Assembly (NCBI RefSeq): GCF_021018805.1
Contig: NC_086283.1
Location: forward strand, 56,844,705 to 56,908,704
Reading direction: 5' to 3'
Source: Prinia subflava
Taxonomy: Eukaryota; Chordata; Aves; Passeriformes; Cisticolidae
Length of the DNA: 64,000 nucleotides
The notes under the pieces were generated by a model, which saw nothing but the letters and a program-made list of their open reading frames with translations, had not been told where the DNA came from and ran no database searches. The position numbers and the translations under genes were made by a program. Numbering within the stretch: position 1 is the stretch's first letter; every line of letters begins with the position of its first letter. Shown here piece after piece: positions 1-10,629 of this stretch.

Positions 1-1454
1 CCAGAGGTGGTGTGACAAATAATGAGTAGAGTGGGATAGTGACTTCTTTAATCTCTGCTGGTGATGCCTTTTTGACGGAACCCAAAATCCTTTGGTCTTT
101 CTTTGCCACAACAGTACACTGTTCACTCCTATTGAGCTTGTTGTGCACCAGAACCCCAGGTCTCTTTTCTACAGAGCTGTTCCCCAGGTGGATAAATCTC
201 AGCTTGTGCTGCACTCCTGGATTATGTTTTCCCTAGGGCAATGCCTTATATTTGTCTTTGCTGAAATTAAACCACAAGCTGTTTCCTAGTTCTTCACATG
301 GAATTCTAAATGGGTCATCTCTATATCATTAGTTCAGTTTCCAGAACTGCTGTAATCTGCCACCTGGTGTAGATCATAAAAAAATCAACTTTCAAGCATG
401 TCCTGTTCAGTAAGTTGTGTTAATTCATAAAGTCAGAAAGCAATTTTTGGCTTCATTACATAGTTTAAAAAGTAGATCCATTGTCTTGGTCTGCTTCTGA
501 CATATACTGAGAATTGCTTCAACTTCTTATTTTAATGTTTAACAAAGATGCATACATTGGTTGTTGTCAGTAATTTTCTTTTAGAGTAAAATAGATTTAA
601 TAACGTATCTGACTAAAACATGCAGCCTTTGACATAGGTTAATCAGTACATCTGAAATAAGTATTTTAAATGGAAAAAAAAAAAAAAAAAGCCCAAAGGA
701 TTTGAAAATTATTCTCAGCTTTTTTGGTGTGATCTTACAGCAGTTCTCACATCTCTCATTTGACAGCACTGGTATAAACAATGATGAATCTCTTAATTTT
801 AGAGTTGTCAAGAAAGGTCTCCATTTTCTTAGTTAGTTTCCTTTTTTCATTTTTCTTCATTCACATCAAGAATAGCAGGAGAGTCTCTGATCTGGCATGG
901 ACACTCTTTCTGCCATTCTTTCAGGCAGGCTGATGGTCCTGGTTTGACGAGGGCTGTGGATGCAGCTGTTTGGGAAGGAGAGCTTGTGCAGCCTCAAATG
1001 CTTTAGTCCCCTGCTCTTGGATAGGTTGCACAGGTGCAGGTTGTCAGTGTTAGCTGAGCATCTGTCTTTGATGGAAATAAACAGTGAACCCTGATGGCAG
1101 CCACGTCTGGACACCTTTTGGATGAACTAACCCCTGTATGCATGACTCTTCTGTTTAGGCGGATGAACTATTCTGCCCTATCTCCCTGCACTGATGTCCT
1201 CTAGATCTGTGCCAGGCCTTTGTGAGGGGATCTTTGACAAAAAATAGGATCAGAGGTCTAATAGAAAGCCATCTCAACACACTGTTACTGTTTTAATTGT
1301 ATCTGAAGATGAATAATGACATAATAGAATATGTTAGTGTTGAAAGACTGAGGCTGCAGTCATGGGAAACATGTAATCTCTTATTACCACTTTTCTTCGA
1401 TGATTCCACAATGGTTCTCTGAAATACTCTCTTGAGCTTCAGTTTGATCATATT
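1..1454. other. Non-coding AT-rich sequence
   Basis: I see no gene or recognisable transposon here. The only distinct element is a run of 17 A at 674-690. It has no obvious retroposed body beside it. The short reading frames on both strands lack any recognisable motif. Confidence 0.6.
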
Positions 1455-1520
1455 TATGTTTTGTTTTGTGGGGTTTTTTTTTTGTTTTGTTTTTGTTTTT
1501 GTTTTTGTTTTTGTTTGTTG

Positions 1521-1551
<31 letters not shown>

Positions 1552-1610
1552 GTTTTTTGTTTTTTGGTTTGGTTTGGTTTGGTTTGGTTTTTTTGGTTTT
1601 TTTTTTTTTT
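1455..1610. repeat. T/G-rich simple repeat, (TTTTG)n-like
   Basis: A tract of about 155 bases made almost wholly of T with regularly spaced G. It moves through TTTTTG units, then TTTTG units, then a TTTGG stretch near 1566-1590, and ends in a T run. The 63-residue F/V/C-rich reading frame across it is an artefact of the composition. It could be the expanded oligo(A) end of an old minus-strand retroposon, but no body is recognisable next to it. Confidence 0.9.
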
Positions 1611-3029
1611 AATTAATTTCTAAGCAGGCTGCAGATTAACAATTCTGGTCTTACTCATCATTACCAAATATATTTTCTGTCCTCTGCAAACCCTGTGATG
1701 ACCTCCACAGTAATGCAAACATTCCCACTGCAATCACTCCAATCCTGTTATCCCTGTAGTGAATGAAATATTTACTGTGTTTAGTTGTCAGTTTTAAAAT
1801 TGTTACAGCTCTACCACTCTGCTTCAGAAGACCGGAGCAGTGTCTAACATTAAAAAGAAAGCAGTGTTAATTTACCATTAAGCACATCTTAACTAGTACT
1901 TGCTAGTACTCTCCTTGATACTTATTAGTACTCGCCTTGAGTTGGAGATAGATTAGTGGGTGAAGATCTGCCCTTAAGCTGACATGGCTTGCTGGTTAAT
2001 ACTGCAGGACGCCATGGGGGACATCTCCACTGTAGTCTCTGTTGTGTGCTCAGCATCTCCTCTTATTCACTGGATCAGTGTAATCTAACAGGCTCATTAC
2101 CTTGTCATGACAGGGAAAATATTCAGAGCACTGACTTCTTTTTACCCTACCTTTGTTCTGTGAAAGTGGGAAGTGGGAAATGTGTCAAGAAAAGAACAAG
2201 TTGACACCAAGTTTTTAAAATAAGATCAAGTAACAGAATTTTCTTGAGATTTTGACAAATCTTCCAGCCTTGCATAAAACTGTCAGTTTCTTGCAGTCTT
2301 CCTCAGTAATGATACTAGGTGAATAAAACGAGAATAAGTCGCAGAGCCCTACCAATCCAACCGGAGCTTAGTCAGTAAGGAATTTAGATTTTTGCTTTAG
2401 CAATCAAGGTTTGGCTGTCAGAAGACCTTTCTCTCTTTTGTCAGAACTTGTGAGTATTCAGTTGACTGAAGATAACTGAAACTAGTCATCGACCCTTCTC
2501 CCTGAAGAGTCGTGCTCTAACACCCTGACACGCTAAATGCTGAGTACCACTGTTATCTGTGAGAGCAAAATACCTAGAAAAACAATCTTCAAAAATCGAT
2601 CAATCCTTTTACCTTTACTGTTAAAAAGATTGGTGTGATGAAAGGCATCAGACTCGAGATACATTCCACATCACCAGCAAGCTGTTTGCGCCCACGTTAG
2701 AATAGCTGTGGAGAACTAAGTCACCCTGCCATAGATGAGGTCAGACCAACTGGTGGTCAGTAGGCCAAGTACAGGTCAGACCAGCCTACTCATACCATTT
2801 ACAAAGGGAAACTCTTGTCTTAATATTGGCAGAAACTTGTGGCTTTGCAAATATCCATTTTTAGAAATAGCTTTCCTTGCTCTTCTTGATACTTAGCAAC
2901 ACCATAGCTACACATAACCAGCAGTTTCAGCCACTGGATAGGTTTCTGACAGCGCTCTGTGACAAAAAGCAACAAGACTATCCAACAGCTCATACAGCAA
3001 CAATTCAGTGTTGTCAACAACCTCCTGCA
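1611..3029. other. Non-coding sequence, no gene seen
   Basis: Ordinary AT-rich sequence. One imperfect local duplication lies near 1897-1940, where two TAGTACT-C-CCTTGA-type units follow each other. No coding, RNA gene or transposon signature was recognised. Confidence 0.55.
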
Positions 3030-4500
3030 GAGCAGAAACTAGGGTGAATCCAGGAGAAGTTAGAGACCTTCTCAGGTGGCGTAGATGCCACAGCAATTTC
3101 ACTGGCAGCCAACCTCTTGATCCTCAGTTGGGTTTGGAAAGGGTCTTCCTAAAGGCTCTTCCCTCCACATCTGCCCCAGCACAAAGCAGCAGAGCAGCAC
3201 TGCCTCCAGCAGCACTGCTGAGCAAACCCACAGACAGAATGGAAAATCAGCCCTGGTCCATGGCCCCGAGCAATCATCACCAGAGACTCCACAGGAGGAC
3301 TTAGCCCTTTAAACTCTGAAGAGAAACACACTCCTGACTGCTGAGGTGTAGCAGGCGGCACAGTGGGTACTATTGCACGAGAGACATGATTTCACCTCGG
3401 AGAAGGCGAGTTAAAAACACCTAGGTGTGGCAACCCAGCTCTTCTCAAAGCTGCCAAAACAACCAGATGGAGAGCACAGCCTGCCCGGCCAGCATCCCAT
3501 GGGATGCAATGTCTGTTTCTTCTTCAGAGACAGGGTTTGCTTCCTCTGGGGCAGATCGTTTTCAACAATCTTCAACCCAGCAGCACCCCCCAAACCTGAA
3601 GTAACCCTTAGACAGGGTAACATTGCCCAAATCTGGGAACAAATCCAGATGCACCTGACACATGGGAGCTGCCCAGCATGCACTTGACTCCCACAGCAAC
3701 ACCCAAAAACCTTAAAGTTCACCCCAAAGTGGCAGCAACCATCACACCCTGGCACATCCCCAAAACATGTTAGCAACCTCCAAACCCACAAATACACCCA
3801 AACCCAAGGTCACTTCTTAAATCTGCCAACAGCACCACAGGTTCAGAGCCCCAGTTACACCCCTGAACTGGGCACATTCCATCAGGCCAGGCAGCACCCC
3901 CAAAAACTGGCAGCCCTGCATGGCCCCAGCAGGGCACAGCATTCCGAGCCCAGTGGGCTGTTGCCATGCCAAGGCATTGGGGGTAACCAGCTTGGCCAGG
4001 ACAGGAGTGAAGGCTGAGCAGGAAGCCTGGGTTGGCCCAGGTCTGGTGGCAACCTCACCACCAGGGCTGGCTGTGCTCCTGTCACTCCTGGGGATCTCCC
4101 AGGGCACTGGGGCCCAGCCAGGCATCCTGGACAAGTGTGCTGGTTTTGCAGGGATTGACATTTTGTGAAAAGAGGAGAAGGAAGTAATTCAACCCACCAC
4201 AAGGAGGCACAGATCACAGATGCAGATGGAACTCAGGCATGTGACTATCCCCTGAGGGCAAAGGTCTGCTCCAGAGGAATACAGACCAGCTGTTCAGGAC
4301 CAGCAAGGCTTGAAGCACATGTCCATGGTTCTGGGCAGCCAGGCAAGGCCAGTCTGTAGGGAGGAAGGTCTGAGGAAAATGCTGCCAACCGTGGTGAAAA
4401 AGACAAGACCCCAGTCCATCCCCTAAGCCTGCTCTTGAGAAAGGCAGAAGATAATGACTGGCAAATAAAAGTGTGGGATCTCCCAGTGCAGATGAGCAGA
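3030..4500. other. Unidentified GC-rich block
   Basis: Base composition rises sharply compared with both flanks. The plus strand is C/A-rich, with loosely repeated CAGCA, CACCCCCAAAA and CAACACCCAAAA stretches, most clearly between 3585 and 3960. Several overlapping frames stay open for 80 to 128 codons (for example minus strand 3411-3797). That is expected of GC-rich, stop-poor DNA, and no protein family is recognisable in them. An AATAAA at 4464-4469 lies near the right edge. The block ends about 260 bases before the LTR at 4762. It may be an old retroviral fragment, a degenerate minisatellite or an exon of a non-coding RNA. I cannot decide between these. Confidence 0.4.
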
Positions 4501-4756
4501 CAACTTTTTTGTGATAGGAGAAGACGGTCAGCCCAATGACAATTCCCTTAACTTAGGGAATAGTTAGTACATATTAGTTAGTACAAAATAGTACAAGTAA
4601 GTTTCTTTCTTTTCTGTTTAAAAACAATAAAGTTCCTGACTAGTGCTGCCAGAGCCTTATGTGTAAAAACAGCCTGAAGAGACACAGTAATTCAGAAAAC
4701 TGAATCAGAGCTTGGTTCTCTCACGTGGCTTGAGTAATTACATCCTAATACATCCA

Positions 4757-4761
4757 GTTAG
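4757..4761. repeat. Target-site duplication GTTAG, left copy
   Basis: Perfect match to GTTAG at 6025-6029. It directly abuts the TG end of the LTR starting at 4762. Confidence 0.7.
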
Positions 4762-4831
4762 TGCCGAGGTCGTTGTACGGGTATAGAGTCTCTATAAGGT
4801 CTTACAACATCTTAGGATCTAAATAGAGTAA

Positions 4832-4837
4832 TTTATT
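4832..4837 (-). terminator. Poly(A) signal AATAAA of the 4.76-kb LTR
   Basis: The plus strand reads TTTATT, so the minus strand reads AATAAA. It lies about 70 bases from the U5 end of the LTR, where the R/U5 boundary signal would be expected. Confidence 0.55.
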
Positions 4838-5169
4838 TATACAAAAGCACATATCTGAAGGAACAAGAGTTCTGAGAGCGGCCTTATTCTACAATCAATT
4901 ATAAATCTAGGCAAACAAAGTCTAAACAAGACAATAACCAAAGCATAGAAATCTTAACAAACTAAACCCTAGTTAAACTACAAGCAAAGCATATCGTTTA
5001 CAGCCTCAGGGTAAAGCAACCTCGTATTTCTGACCCCAGTCAGCGTTTCCAACTGGTGGGATCACACTAGCAGAGAGGAATCGATCACAATTTTCAGGCA
5101 GGGATCTCAGCCGCAGGGATCATGGCAACAAAAGGGACCCCGAAATTCCGAACCCACTCAGAGCCCTCG

Positions 5170-5466
5170 ACCGCAGGGACGCGGGTACAATGGGAAATCC
5201 CGAACCGCACAGAGCTCCCGTCCGGGGGATCGCGAGGACAGTTGGAGGGTCTGAGCCGCGCAGGGTTCCCAAGGGCAGTGGGGTCCTCGAGCCGCGCAGG
5301 GTTCCCGAGGGCAGATGAAGGGCCCCGAGCCACGCAGGGTTCCCAAGGGCAGTGGGGGCCCCGAGCCACGCAGGGTTCCCGTCCGGGGGATCCCGAGGGC
5401 AGATGGAGGGTCCGAGCCGTGCAGGGTTCCCGTGCGGGGGATCGTGAGGGCAGTGGGGGCCCCGGG
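5170..5466. repeat. GC-rich minisatellite with 36- and 51-bp units inside the LTR
   Basis: Successive units begin with CCGCRCAGGGTTCCC or a close variant and end with a G-rich GGG-CCCCGAG-type stretch. Some units are about 36 to 37 bases long. Others are about 50 to 51, because they carry an extra piece of roughly 15 bases of the form GTCCGGGGGATCSYG. From left to right the lengths run roughly 51, 36, 37, 36, 51, 50, after a degenerate leading unit. Because unit lengths are near multiples of three and CpG-rich, long Pro/Arg/Gly frames open on both strands. These have no retroviral or host homology that I recognise and are not genes. Confidence 0.85.
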
Positions 5467-5704
5467 GTCCCTCCCCACGCAGAGTCCCCGGCTGTCCCGA
5501 CCAGCACTCCAGCGGCAAGTGCTGCAGGGGAAAAGGGGGAACCCCGGGGCCCAGATCCCTTGGAGCAGGGACCGCAATGTATAATACCTTAAAATCCCAT
5601 CTCGGCTCCCTGTCAAGGATCATTCCTCAGGTTGCAGAAAATGGAGGTTGGATCGATGGATCGAATTGATCAATCAGTCGATACCTCCACCTCCAACCCT
5701 GAGG

Positions 5705-5715
5705 CTTTTTATCCC
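5705..5715 (-). promoter_or_regulatory. TATA-like core promoter of the 4.76-kb LTR
   Basis: The minus strand reads GGGATAAAAAG. It lies about 310 bases from the 5' (right-hand) end of the LTR, a normal U3 length. The role is inferred from position and sequence; activity is unknown. Confidence 0.5.
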
Positions 5716-6024
5716 AAATTGCAAAATGCATATTCATATTTTTTATCTACACACTAGCCAATCTAAGTACAATTTTAAAGTTCGTAAAAACTACGCAAAA
5801 ACAGTATCAGAACCTACGCACATAACATACCTATTAATGCAAAACTCTATCTTACTAGCATAAAGTTCTATCTTGTTATGTAGAAAACTTCTATCTTAGC
5901 ATATATGAAAAACTCTGTCTTCCCTACATAAAGTTCATACAAATTACAAACAGCAGTCTACCCTATTTTTGTTATGTCTATACTCTATCGCAAGGCCTGA
6001 AGCTTTTTTACCTCTACCCTAGCA

Positions 6025-6029
6025 GTTAG
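6025..6029. repeat. Target-site duplication GTTAG, right copy
   Basis: Directly follows the CA end of the LTR at 6024 and matches 4757-4761 exactly. Confidence 0.7.
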
Positions 6030-8380
6030 GCACTTTGAGAAGGTTTAAAGCTTAAATTTCTACTTCATGTGTGTGTGGCTTTATATATTTCAATTTTTCC
6101 AAAGGTTTTAGTTCAATTCCTCTATTTTTAATTTTCTGTGGAGGATCCATGAGAACATGGACTCCAACAAGTTAGTATTCAGATATTATTCACAATTTTT
6201 ACTGAATTTTGTGCACAGTTCCAGAAGTCAAGGGGGAGGGAAGGTATGTCAGGAACCTTACAACCTTTAGTCAGAAAAGAAACTAATTGTTTAAGGATTT
6301 GAATATTTTGCCACTATCCAAGCAGCAGTTGCAGTAACTTGAAGCTAGGTTTTCCCACTTTTTGCAGAGAAAATTAGGAGGGATATAGCAAAATCTATGA
6401 ACATTTTCACTAAGATGTGTTTCATTTTCTAGCTAGCATGTGGAATTTTAGCTCAAATATAATTTCAAATGTGCATGACCTAATATAATATTAGAATTCT
6501 CCCCTAGATGCTATCCTCTCTCTGTTTGAGATATTCCTTTATAGGATCATTGTCTTATTTTAGAGAAAAGTATGACTTCACATAGTCCGTGTCAGTGACA
6601 TCCATCTCAGGAGTGTGCAAGCTGCACTTTTGTTTTATTAATTAACACAGTATTAGTAAAATGCCCTGAAGATGATAAGCATCCTCACTGTGCTAATGTA
6701 ATTACTGCTTTTCACACCAACCATGTCCCTAAAAAAAAAGTAATATGGATATGAATGGTCAGAGATGATAACAGGCCAGGGCCTCACAACAGGTTGATGG
6801 CTTGGAAATCTCAAGTTACAAAAGCATCATTAGTTTGCAGTTTAAAACAGAGCTTACAGGACCAAGTGCTCTATAAATATACAAATATGAGGACAATATG
6901 ATGAAGTTAAGGAAATTGTGTGTATGCATATGCATGTATAACAGCATACTGCACAATAGGCCAAAATGGATTAAATGCTTTTGGGGAGACTATGTTGCAT
7001 TTTCATATTTTTGCAACAATTAATTTCTTATGGGTTGTCTCCACCTAAGAGCATCTATCCCACCTCTCTCTCTTGTCTTCTGTCACTTCTTTCCCACGCC
7101 TTCTTGTCTGTGCATTGCTCCAAGACAAAATGCTGCTGGTCAAATTCTGCAAAGTTATATCCTCGCAACTTTGCAGGCAGCCCTGACAGGGCCTTCAATA
7201 AGGTGAGAATTCCTGAACTTGAGTTGTGACAGTGAGATTTTCACAGACCAGAGTCTAGGCACATCCAGAAAAGTACTGCAGGTACTGCACAGCTAATATT
7301 TCAAATAGGTGCCTGGTGTCTTTGAATCAAAGCTTAGAACAGTTATAAGTGTACAAATATATCTATGCTTCTCTGAGAAAGCAATAAATAGAATCGTACT
7401 TTACCATGGGTTTGCTGGCTGTGAGCCAAACCAAGGAAGCAGAGACAGGCAGTGAAGCATGTATATTCATACCCTCCTGCACTGACCTCAGAGTTTACCC
7501 CAGCTTCGCATAACTTCTTCTTGATGCAGCAAACTATATTTTACACTGTTACAGTATGTCACCCCTGAAGCTCAATCCTAAATCCAAATAGTTAATTATA
7601 TGAAAAGGCTTATTAACCTGAGTAAGAGGACTACTCATGCACAGAAATCTGTGCAGTACTTGGCTAGGTGCTAAAAAAGGAAAGCTGATCATGTTGTTTT
7701 GACAGGCCAAGACTATAAAAGGTCTCCATATAAGTTTAAACTAATTCTCCCAGGGAAGAAAACTAGGAGTTTGAATTTCTGTGTTAGTGATAAGTGTCTC
7801 ACCTTTATAGTTCATCATTTTTATTCATTGGCTGTAACAGACTGGAATCTGTCCAGAGAGTAGAATTCTGCTTTTTTCATTGTGAAAAGATTCCTGTTTT
7901 CAGTGAAATCCTCCATTATTTCCCTTTTTCACCAGTAGGATGTTGCTTATTTACAAGGGTTGTAAGTTCTAATGAACATTATCTTTTTTCCTGTCAGCAA
8001 AGCTGAGTAAACCTTGTGCCTTGTGACAAATGCATTTACCAGCTGGATGGAGCATATTTGCAGTGTGCTCTCTACAGAGATACTGTCTCTATGAATTACT
8101 GTGGTGCAGACCAAAAACATCTGGCATTCCCTTACGCGAGAAGGTAAGTATAGATCCCCTATTGCTGGCCAGTCCTAGCGGGGCTCAACATTTGGCTTCG
8201 TCAGAAAAAGAAGTTAGGGAAGAACACATCTTCACCATGTGTGCAGAGGAACATGAACCTCAGGGCAAGAAGACAACTGTCCCTTCAGTCCTCCTCCACA
8301 CCTCCCTTGGCTGAATACACTCATGACTTCACTGTGGCATGGCATCACTCCGAGTTTGCATTCTGCTTGCGTGGGAAAAA
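6030..8380. other. Non-coding sequence, no gene seen
   Basis: AT-rich single-copy-looking sequence. A segment at about 6610-6730 is rich in homeodomain-type TAATTA cores and looks enhancer-like, which is an impression only. A pair of splice-like signals at 7997 and 8144 could bound a small non-coding exon and is listed separately. Confidence 0.5.
7998..8143 (+). other. Possible non-coding exon (splice signals only)
   Basis: A pyrimidine tract ending in CAG (TTTTTTCCTGTCAG, to 7997) precedes this 146-base stretch. It is followed by AAG/GTAAGTA, a very strong donor match starting at 8144. All three forward frames contain stops within the first 30 bases, so it is not an internal coding exon. 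It could be a lncRNA or 5'-UTR exon, with an ATG at 8030 open through the donor. Chance matches of this kind are expected in 64 kb. Confidence 0.15.
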
Positions 8381-8598
8381 AAATGGGAAAAGAAAAAAGA
8401 GAAAAGGAAAAAGAAAAAAGGAAAAAGGAAAAAGAAAAAAGAAAAAAGAAAAAAGAAAAAAGAAAGAAAAAAGAAAAAAGAAAAAAGAAAAAAGAAAAAA
8501 GAAAAAAGAAAAAAGAAAAAAGAAAAAAGAAAAAAGAAAAAAGAAAAAAGAAAAAAGAAAAAAGAAAAAAGAAAAAAGAAAAAAGAAAAAAGAAAAAA
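8380..8598. repeat. Heptanucleotide microsatellite (AAAAAAG)n
   Basis: The left part is an impure GAAAAA/GGAAAAA mixture. From about 8465 to 8598 it is an almost pure GAAAAAA array of roughly 19 units. The 7-base period is not a multiple of three, so every frame stays open and yields Lys/Glu/Arg or Phe/Leu/Ser runs. None of these is a gene. Confidence 0.95.
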
Positions 8599-8599
8599 G

Positions 8600-10243
8600 C
8601 TGTGGTGCACTCATGAGTACCTTCTTTGCATCTAGAAATTGCAAGCTGGCAATGCAAAGGGTGGGCTCTTTGGAACATGTGCTATCGACCAGACACAACC
8701 CAGCCATAAACTCATGCTCAAAATATAATTTAGGACTTGAACTGCTCCCCTTTGGCAGTCATATGGAATCACCATGGCAACTGTTTTACTGGGAACAGCA
8801 TGGGTACACTGGAAAATACTGAAATCTTGAAAATAATTTTGGGATGGAAATCTCATTTGGAAACCAGCTTTTGTATGAGACAACTGACTCTCTCTGACGA
8901 AACGCTAGAGAATGCACCTACTCCAAACAGGGGCAGTTCTTGGGACCAAGAAGTTTGTGAAAATACTGAAAGCTACACATAGAATTAAAAAAAAAAAACC
9001 CTCTGGAATATCAAAAAATTCCCAGTTTTCTGAAGCTGGTCAGTTAACCAGAATAATACTTTTGTCTCTAGTCAGTGTGCACACGCAAAGGACCCTCAAA
9101 TTGAATATAAAATCATAGCAAGGATAAGCACATTGTCTTCCTGGGAGGAGGTAAAGGTGGTCCCATTGCATTGTTATGTGCTATTTGATGACCCTCACCC
9201 TGCCACAGCAGCTGCCCAGTAGAGAAAGTCACTATAAAGAGGAAAAGAGGCTCTGATAGTAAGAAATTACAGGTCATGTGAAGTACATTTAAAAAACATA
9301 CAAAATCCATTTTGTTGAGACTTTCTTTATAGTTGCTTTACTCTGAAAACCTATTTGTAAAGATCAGTAGGCAAAAAAAATCTGTTACTGTTGAGAGCAC
9401 AGATTTCTAACCTTCCAAGTTTCTTTAACACTCCTAGGTTTCCATAATGATTTACACATGTAAATAGATCCAAGGAATTTAACCCAATGTGTTTATTTCT
9501 AAGAAGCTATTGCATTTTACAGTGATTAACCTTGTTCAACCTTTGTCTTTCTTGCTTATAATATTGTCTGATGGATGCTGGAAGCAGAGGAATTAGAGTG
9601 CTTCCAGATTACTGCTCTATTTTAAAGAGAGTGGTGTGGCCCAGTGGGTTGGAACGCAATAAATGGATTCTCTACCAGGTAACCTTGGGTGGCTGGCTTC
9701 ACACCTGTGAACACCAGCTCACTTTGTAGCTGGAAAAAAAACAAAGGGAAAGGGGACCTGAGGGCACCACTACTTGGCAAGTGCTTGAGTCACAAGCAAA
9801 AATCTGTGACACGAGGAAAAAGTTCTATGTGAAAAGCAAGACTGACCTACAGCTAACTCTGAAGCAGGCTTAGTTTGGGACATGATTCAATTCTGACATC
9901 TCTCTGTCATTTTGTAGCTAATACCATGTGTATTCAATCTGAACACATTCATTCTGATCTGTCTGTTCCAGCTGCTTTTCAAGGTTAATGGTTAAATGGC
10001 TAAAAATATAAATGAGGACATTTGCAGGGGTTGCTGGAACAACACACGAAGTTTTACTTCCTTTGTAATGTTACCCGTTCTTCTTCATCATCATAATCTT
10101 AAAGCACAACAGGTTCATTCTCCTGTAAATTACAGTTATTAGAGAAGAAAAGCATTTTACTGAACACTGTCAATCTAACCTTTTGCAACAGCTCTTTGAA
10201 GACAGAAGCAGATAATCTGAATTATGTTGCAGATACCAAAGAC
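8600..10243. other. Non-coding sequence, no gene seen
   Basis: AT-rich sequence with short A runs. An AATAAA occurs near 9659 without any recognisable upstream exon. No transposon or RNA gene was recognised. Confidence 0.55.
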
Positions 10244-10249
10244 ATGAAG
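10244..10249. repeat. Target-site duplication ATGAAG, left copy
   Basis: Identical to 10624-10629 and immediately adjacent to the TG end of the LTR. Confidence 0.85.
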
Positions 10250-10623
10250 TGTAGCAGGAGCAGGATGTCTTGTAAGGTAGAGCTATCCCAAACTGGGCCT
10301 CAGACCAGGCCTTAGACCTGGGCCTGTTAGGCCTCAAATGTTTAACCTACGTAGGTCTAGATGAGCTTGTACTGCCGTAGAAGCTGGGTTAAGGTATATC
10401 TATCCACAGAATAGAGCAATTACTCGGGAAACACAGTGGCTTCCTTAAACTGTGAATGTTTGCATATTTCTTTACTCTCACTGCCTATCAGAATAGTCTT
10501 GTAAACTATTCTGTCTGTATTTAACCCGCCATCTCAAGGAATAAAGCGGAGAACGTGTGATATAACCATGTTGGCTGGACCCTCATTTCTCTAGTCCCCG
10601 ATCTTTATCTGCTCCCAGCTACA
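10250..10623 (+). mobile_element. Solo endogenous retrovirus LTR, plus orientation, 374 bp
   Basis: The element starts TGTAGC and ends GCTACA, perfect 6-bp terminal inverted repeats. It is flanked by ATGAAG at 10244-10249 and ATGAAG at 10624-10629, a perfect 6-bp target-site duplication. Internal order is normal for a short LTR: a U3 of about 270 bases, a TATA-like GTATTTAA near 10518-10525, an AATAAA at 10540-10545, then a short R/U5 to the terminal CA. A 6-bp duplication and TGTAG start are typical of alpha/beta-like (class II, ERVK-type) avian retroviruses, so I infer that class. No internal retroviral sequence adjoins it, so it is a solo LTR. The perfect duplication argues against very great age. 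Confidence 0.88.
10540..10545 (+). terminator. Poly(A) signal AATAAA of the 10.25-kb LTR
   Basis: Canonical hexamer about 20 bases downstream of the TATA-like box and about 80 bases before the LTR end. This compact U3-R layout is seen in short avian LTRs. Confidence 0.65.
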
Positions 10624-10629
10624 ATGAAG
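10624..10629. repeat. Target-site duplication ATGAAG, right copy
   Basis: Identical to 10244-10249 and immediately adjacent to the CA end of the LTR. Confidence 0.85.

Larger units (their letters stand above)
4762..6024 (-). mobile_element. Solo endogenous retrovirus LTR, minus orientation, 1263 bp
   Basis: The element begins with TGCCGAGG and ends with CCCTAGCA, giving TGC...GCA termini. It is flanked by GTTAG at 4757-4761 and GTTAG at 6025-6029, a perfect 5-bp direct repeat as left by retroviral integration. Read on the minus strand it has a TATA-like GGGATAAAAAG (complement of 5705-5715) and, about 870 bases downstream, an AATAAA poly(A) signal (complement of 4832-4837) in the order U3, R, U5. 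The region between them is GC-rich and carries a minisatellite. No gag, pol or env sequence adjoins it, so it is a solo LTR produced by recombination between the two LTRs of a provirus. A 5-bp duplication fits ERVL-like or related avian groups, but the family is not assigned. The implied R region would be unusually long. Confidence 0.75.

Noticed and set aside
5094..5623. Pro/Arg/Gly-rich frames of 137 to 167 codons on both strands
   Set aside because: They are translations of the CpG-rich minisatellite inside an LTR. No retroviral or host domain is visible.
8178..8204. Retroviral primer-binding-site-like GGGGCTCAACATTTGGC
   Set aside because: Only vaguely similar to known tRNA 3' ends, and no LTR end lies immediately upstream.
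8241..8822. Long Lys/Glu/Arg-rich reading frame of 193 codons and its antisense and shifted partners
   Set aside because: All frames stay open because the AAAAAAG array has a 7-base period. The flanking residues show no protein family.
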